DNA from: JBKHJZ01 sp046537875
Lineage (GTDB): Bacteria; Actinomycetota; Acidimicrobiia; Acidimicrobiales; VFJN01
Direction: 5' to 3'
Assembly: GCA_046537875.1 (NCBI GenBank)
Contig: JBKHJZ010000139.1
Coordinates: forward strand, 1 to 8,430
DNA: 8,430 bases
This document shows, one piece after another, positions 7,163 through 8,430 of this stretch (its first letter is position 1; every line of letters starts with the position of its first letter). A program made the position numbers and the translations under genes. The notes beneath the pieces are model-generated. The model searched no databases. It was not told the DNA's origin and worked only from the letters and a program-made list of their open reading frames with translations.

Positions 7163-7272
7163 TGGACATCCTCCACGAGGTCAGCGGGCAGGGCCACGAT
7201 CGGCCGATCGGTCACCGACCTCACCTGCCGTCTTGCGCTCGCGGCGACGGACGCCGGCAGCACACGGGCCAT
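7159..7272 (-). CDS. Possible 37-residue small protein, coupled to both neighbouring genes
   Basis: A short frame fills the only gap in the leftward operon. Its ATG (7272-7270) shares a base with the stop of the upstream membrane protein (TGATG), and its TGA overlaps the GTG of the downstream fusion gene (GTGA). GGAGG at 7284-7280 lies seven bases before the ATG, an excellent ribosome binding site. By my count 31 of 37 sense codons end in G or C, in line with coding sequence here but not proof. The peptide starts MARVLPASVAASARRQVR, is basic and alanine-rich at first and acidic at the end (LVEDVQ), and has no membrane segment or domain I recognise. It could be a genuine microprotein, a coupling ORF that carries ribosomes to the next gene, or a chance frame in a spacer. 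Confidence 0.45.
   Translation of the reverse strand: MARVLPASVAASARRQVRSVTDRPIVALPADLVEDVQ
7170..7174 (-). promoter_or_regulatory. Strong ribosome binding site for the fusion gene
   Basis: The minus strand reads GGAGG at 7174-7170, seven bases before the GTG at 7162. It decides that start against an ATG at 7169 in another frame, which partly overlaps this sequence's downstream side and would leave no spacing. Confidence 0.8.
7197..7210. repeat. 14-base perfect palindrome inside the small ORF
   Basis: CGATCGGCCGATCG is its own reverse complement. In DNA this rich in G and C, about one such palindrome is expected by chance in a window of this size, so it earns notice only because it lies in the one gap between the large operon genes. 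It could be an operator or RNA hairpin, or nothing. Confidence 0.3.
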
Positions 7273-8430
7273 CACCGCTCCTCCAGGGGCTGCGCGAGCA
7301 CGGCGACGGTCAGGAACGTGGCCTTGTAGTGGAGGTCCGAGTAGCGGGAGAGGCGCGTCGCCCACGGCTCGCGCACGACGAGGAGGTCCCTGTCCACGAG
7401 CGACCGCAACGTCCCGGTGCCCAGCATGTACGTAGGGTCACGGAGGCGAGAGGATGGCACGTCGACATCATCGCCGCCGTCCGCCGCCCCGTCGGTGCGC
7501 ACCACCAGGCCCCCGCGGGCGATGAAGGGGGCGAGCTGCTCCTCGAGGGCGGCGAGCTCGGCGGCCTCCTCGTCGCTGAGCCCGTCGACGAACGCGATCC
7601 GGCGCATGCCCGGCGGCACGTCGCGCGCCCCGCGGCCCTCGCGCAGCAACAGCCGCACGGATGCCCCACCCTCGTACTCCCGCGGGTCGCCCACCTGTCG
7701 CACCATGCCGCCCGCGTTGACGTACCAGGGCACTCCCAGCCTCCGGAGCTCGGCCATCACCGGACCGCTGTAGGGCTCGAACGGCCGCAGATCCCGAACC
7801 TCGAGGAGGACCCCGGACTCCTCGCGCAGCACGTCGAGCTGCGGGAGCAACTCCTCGACGACCGGGATGGCCTCGGCGTCGGCGCTCGGCCCCGACCCCG
7901 CGTTCATGGTCGGCAGGTTCAGCGCCCCGAGCAGCACGGCCGCCGCCGCGACCGCCACCAGCCCGGCCCTCGCCGGCGCCGTCGGTCCCCGCGTCCGGTC
8001 CGGCTGTTCACCCTCGCCCCGGCGCCACCCCACCAGGGCCAGCACGAGGGCGAACGTGACGAACACCGCCAACGGCCACATCCAGAGCACGTGGTGTGCC
8101 GCCACGCCGAAGATGCCGACGGGCATCGTGGCGGCCGCGACCAGGGCGACACAGAGGGCGACGAGCCCGGTGAGGGCCGCCATGCGTCCGGGCCCGTCGC
8201 CGCGCCGATGGGTGCCCGCCACCGCCACCACGAGCGCCCCCGCCACAACCACCAGGGACACCGACGACACCAGGAGGGAGGGCAGGACCTCGAGGCGCTC
8301 GCCCGCCTCGGGCAGCGATGGGCGACCCCACCAGGGAGGCAACGCCAGGATCTGGGCCAGGAACCGGGGGGCGCGGGCCAGGCCGACCGTCTCGCGGGCC
8401 TCGCCCACACTGCTCACCAGCCGGCCCAGG
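7272..8430 (-). CDS. Multi-pass membrane protein of unknown function, partial (N-terminus outside window)
   Basis: The frame enters at the right edge already open (Leu-Gly-Arg-Leu before the first GTG at 8417), so the 385 residues seen are probably the C-terminal part of a longer protein. Numbering from the first visible codon, a loop with RAPRFLAQILALPPWWGRPS (19-38) precedes four hydrophobic segments (about 48-71, 83-104, 114-135 and 155-171). A PPWWGRPS-like loop before membrane helices recalls large GT-C-type or related envelope membrane proteins of actinobacteria; that is an impression, not a domain hit. The last 200 or so residues are soluble, with mixed alpha/beta character: VLLEVRDLRPFEPYSGPVM (207-225), RRIAFVDGLSDEEA (276-289) and a conserved-looking end, SRYSDLHYKATFLTVAVL (361-378). 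No catalytic motif is recognised. It leads the visible operon and its stop overlaps the small ORF start. Starting at the GTG at 8417 is possible but would leave an odd, truncated protein. Confidence 0.75.
   Translation of the reverse strand, partial: LGRLVSSVGEARETVGLARAPRFLAQILALPPWWGRPSLPEAGERLEVLPSLLVSSVSLVVVAGALVVAVAGTHRRGDGPGRMAALTGLVALCVALVAAATMPVGIFGVAAHHVLWMWPLAVFVTFALVLALVGWRRGEGEQPDRTRGPTAPARAGLVAVAAAAVLLGALNLPTMNAGSGPSADAEAIPVVEELLPQLDVLREESGVLLEVRDLRPFEPYSGPVMAELRRLGVPWYVNAGGMVRQVGDPREYEGGASVRLLLREGRGARDVPPGMRRIAFVDGLSDEEAAELAALEEQLAPFIARGGLVVRTDGAADGGDDVDVPSSRLRDPTYMLGTGTLRSLVDRDLLVVREPWATRLSRYSDLHYKATFLTVAVLAQPLEER
7280..7284 (-). promoter_or_regulatory. Strong ribosome binding site for the small ORF
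   Basis: GGAGG on the minus strand at 7284-7280 is seven bases upstream of the ATG at 7272, inside the last codons of the membrane protein gene (LEER). The spacing equals that of the next gene's site. It is the main support for translation of the small ORF, but part of it could simply reflect the Glu-Glu codons GAG GAG. Confidence 0.5.

Noticed and set aside
6519..7169. Minus-strand 216-codon frame starting at an ATG at 7169
   Set aside because: It overlaps the transferase domain in another frame, its ATG directly abuts the GGAGG with no spacing, and the product is Arg/Ala/Gly-rich without motifs.
5567..7435. Plus-strand open frame of 622 codons, the longest in the window
   Set aside because: It runs antisense to the fusion gene, which has clear motifs throughout. 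Its own translation is rich in Gly, Arg, His, Gln and Glu without any domain, as expected for an antisense shadow in very GC-rich DNA.

Overview
The window is very G+C-rich, densely coding DNA with frequent GTG starts and strongly G/C-ended codons. This points to a high-GC actinobacterium; Acidimicrobiia-like lineages would fit, but that is inferred from composition and general protein style only, and no marker gene is present. No rRNA, tRNA, mobile element, CRISPR array or phage-like gene is visible, and no non-coding stretch exceeds about 130 bases.

Layout. (1) From 995 leftwards, a minus-strand gene for a GT-C (family 39-type) membrane glycosyltransferase runs off the left edge. It is easily missed because its stop lies outside the window. 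(2) A 128-base divergent gap (996-1123) separates it from a plus-strand pair: a UDP-galactopyranose-mutase-like FAD oxidoreductase (1124-2665) and, 14 bases later behind a strong ribosome binding site, a second GT-C membrane glycosyltransferase (2680-4095). (3) After a 15-base convergent junction comes a tightly packed minus-strand operon, read right to left. It contains the C-terminal part of a multi-pass membrane protein (8430-7272), a possible 37-residue small protein (7272-7159), a one-chain fusion of an ALG5/DPM-like family 2 glycosyltransferase with a SAM methyltransferase (7162-5558), and a third GT-C glycosyltransferase (5568-4111). Every junction in this operon overlaps by 1 to 11 bases, suggesting translational coupling.

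How the genes may work together. Family 2 enzymes of this type usually load a sugar onto polyprenyl phosphate on the cytoplasmic face. GT-C enzymes use such lipid-linked sugars on the outer face. A mutase-like flavoprotein and a methyltransferase could change ring form or methylation of the sugar or the lipid. The window is therefore best read as part of a cell-envelope glycan or glycolipid locus. The sugar, acceptor and final product cannot be read from the sequence. The least ordinary items are the glycosyltransferase-methyltransferase fusion, the coupled small ORF, and a matching two-cysteine external loop in two of the GT-C enzymes.
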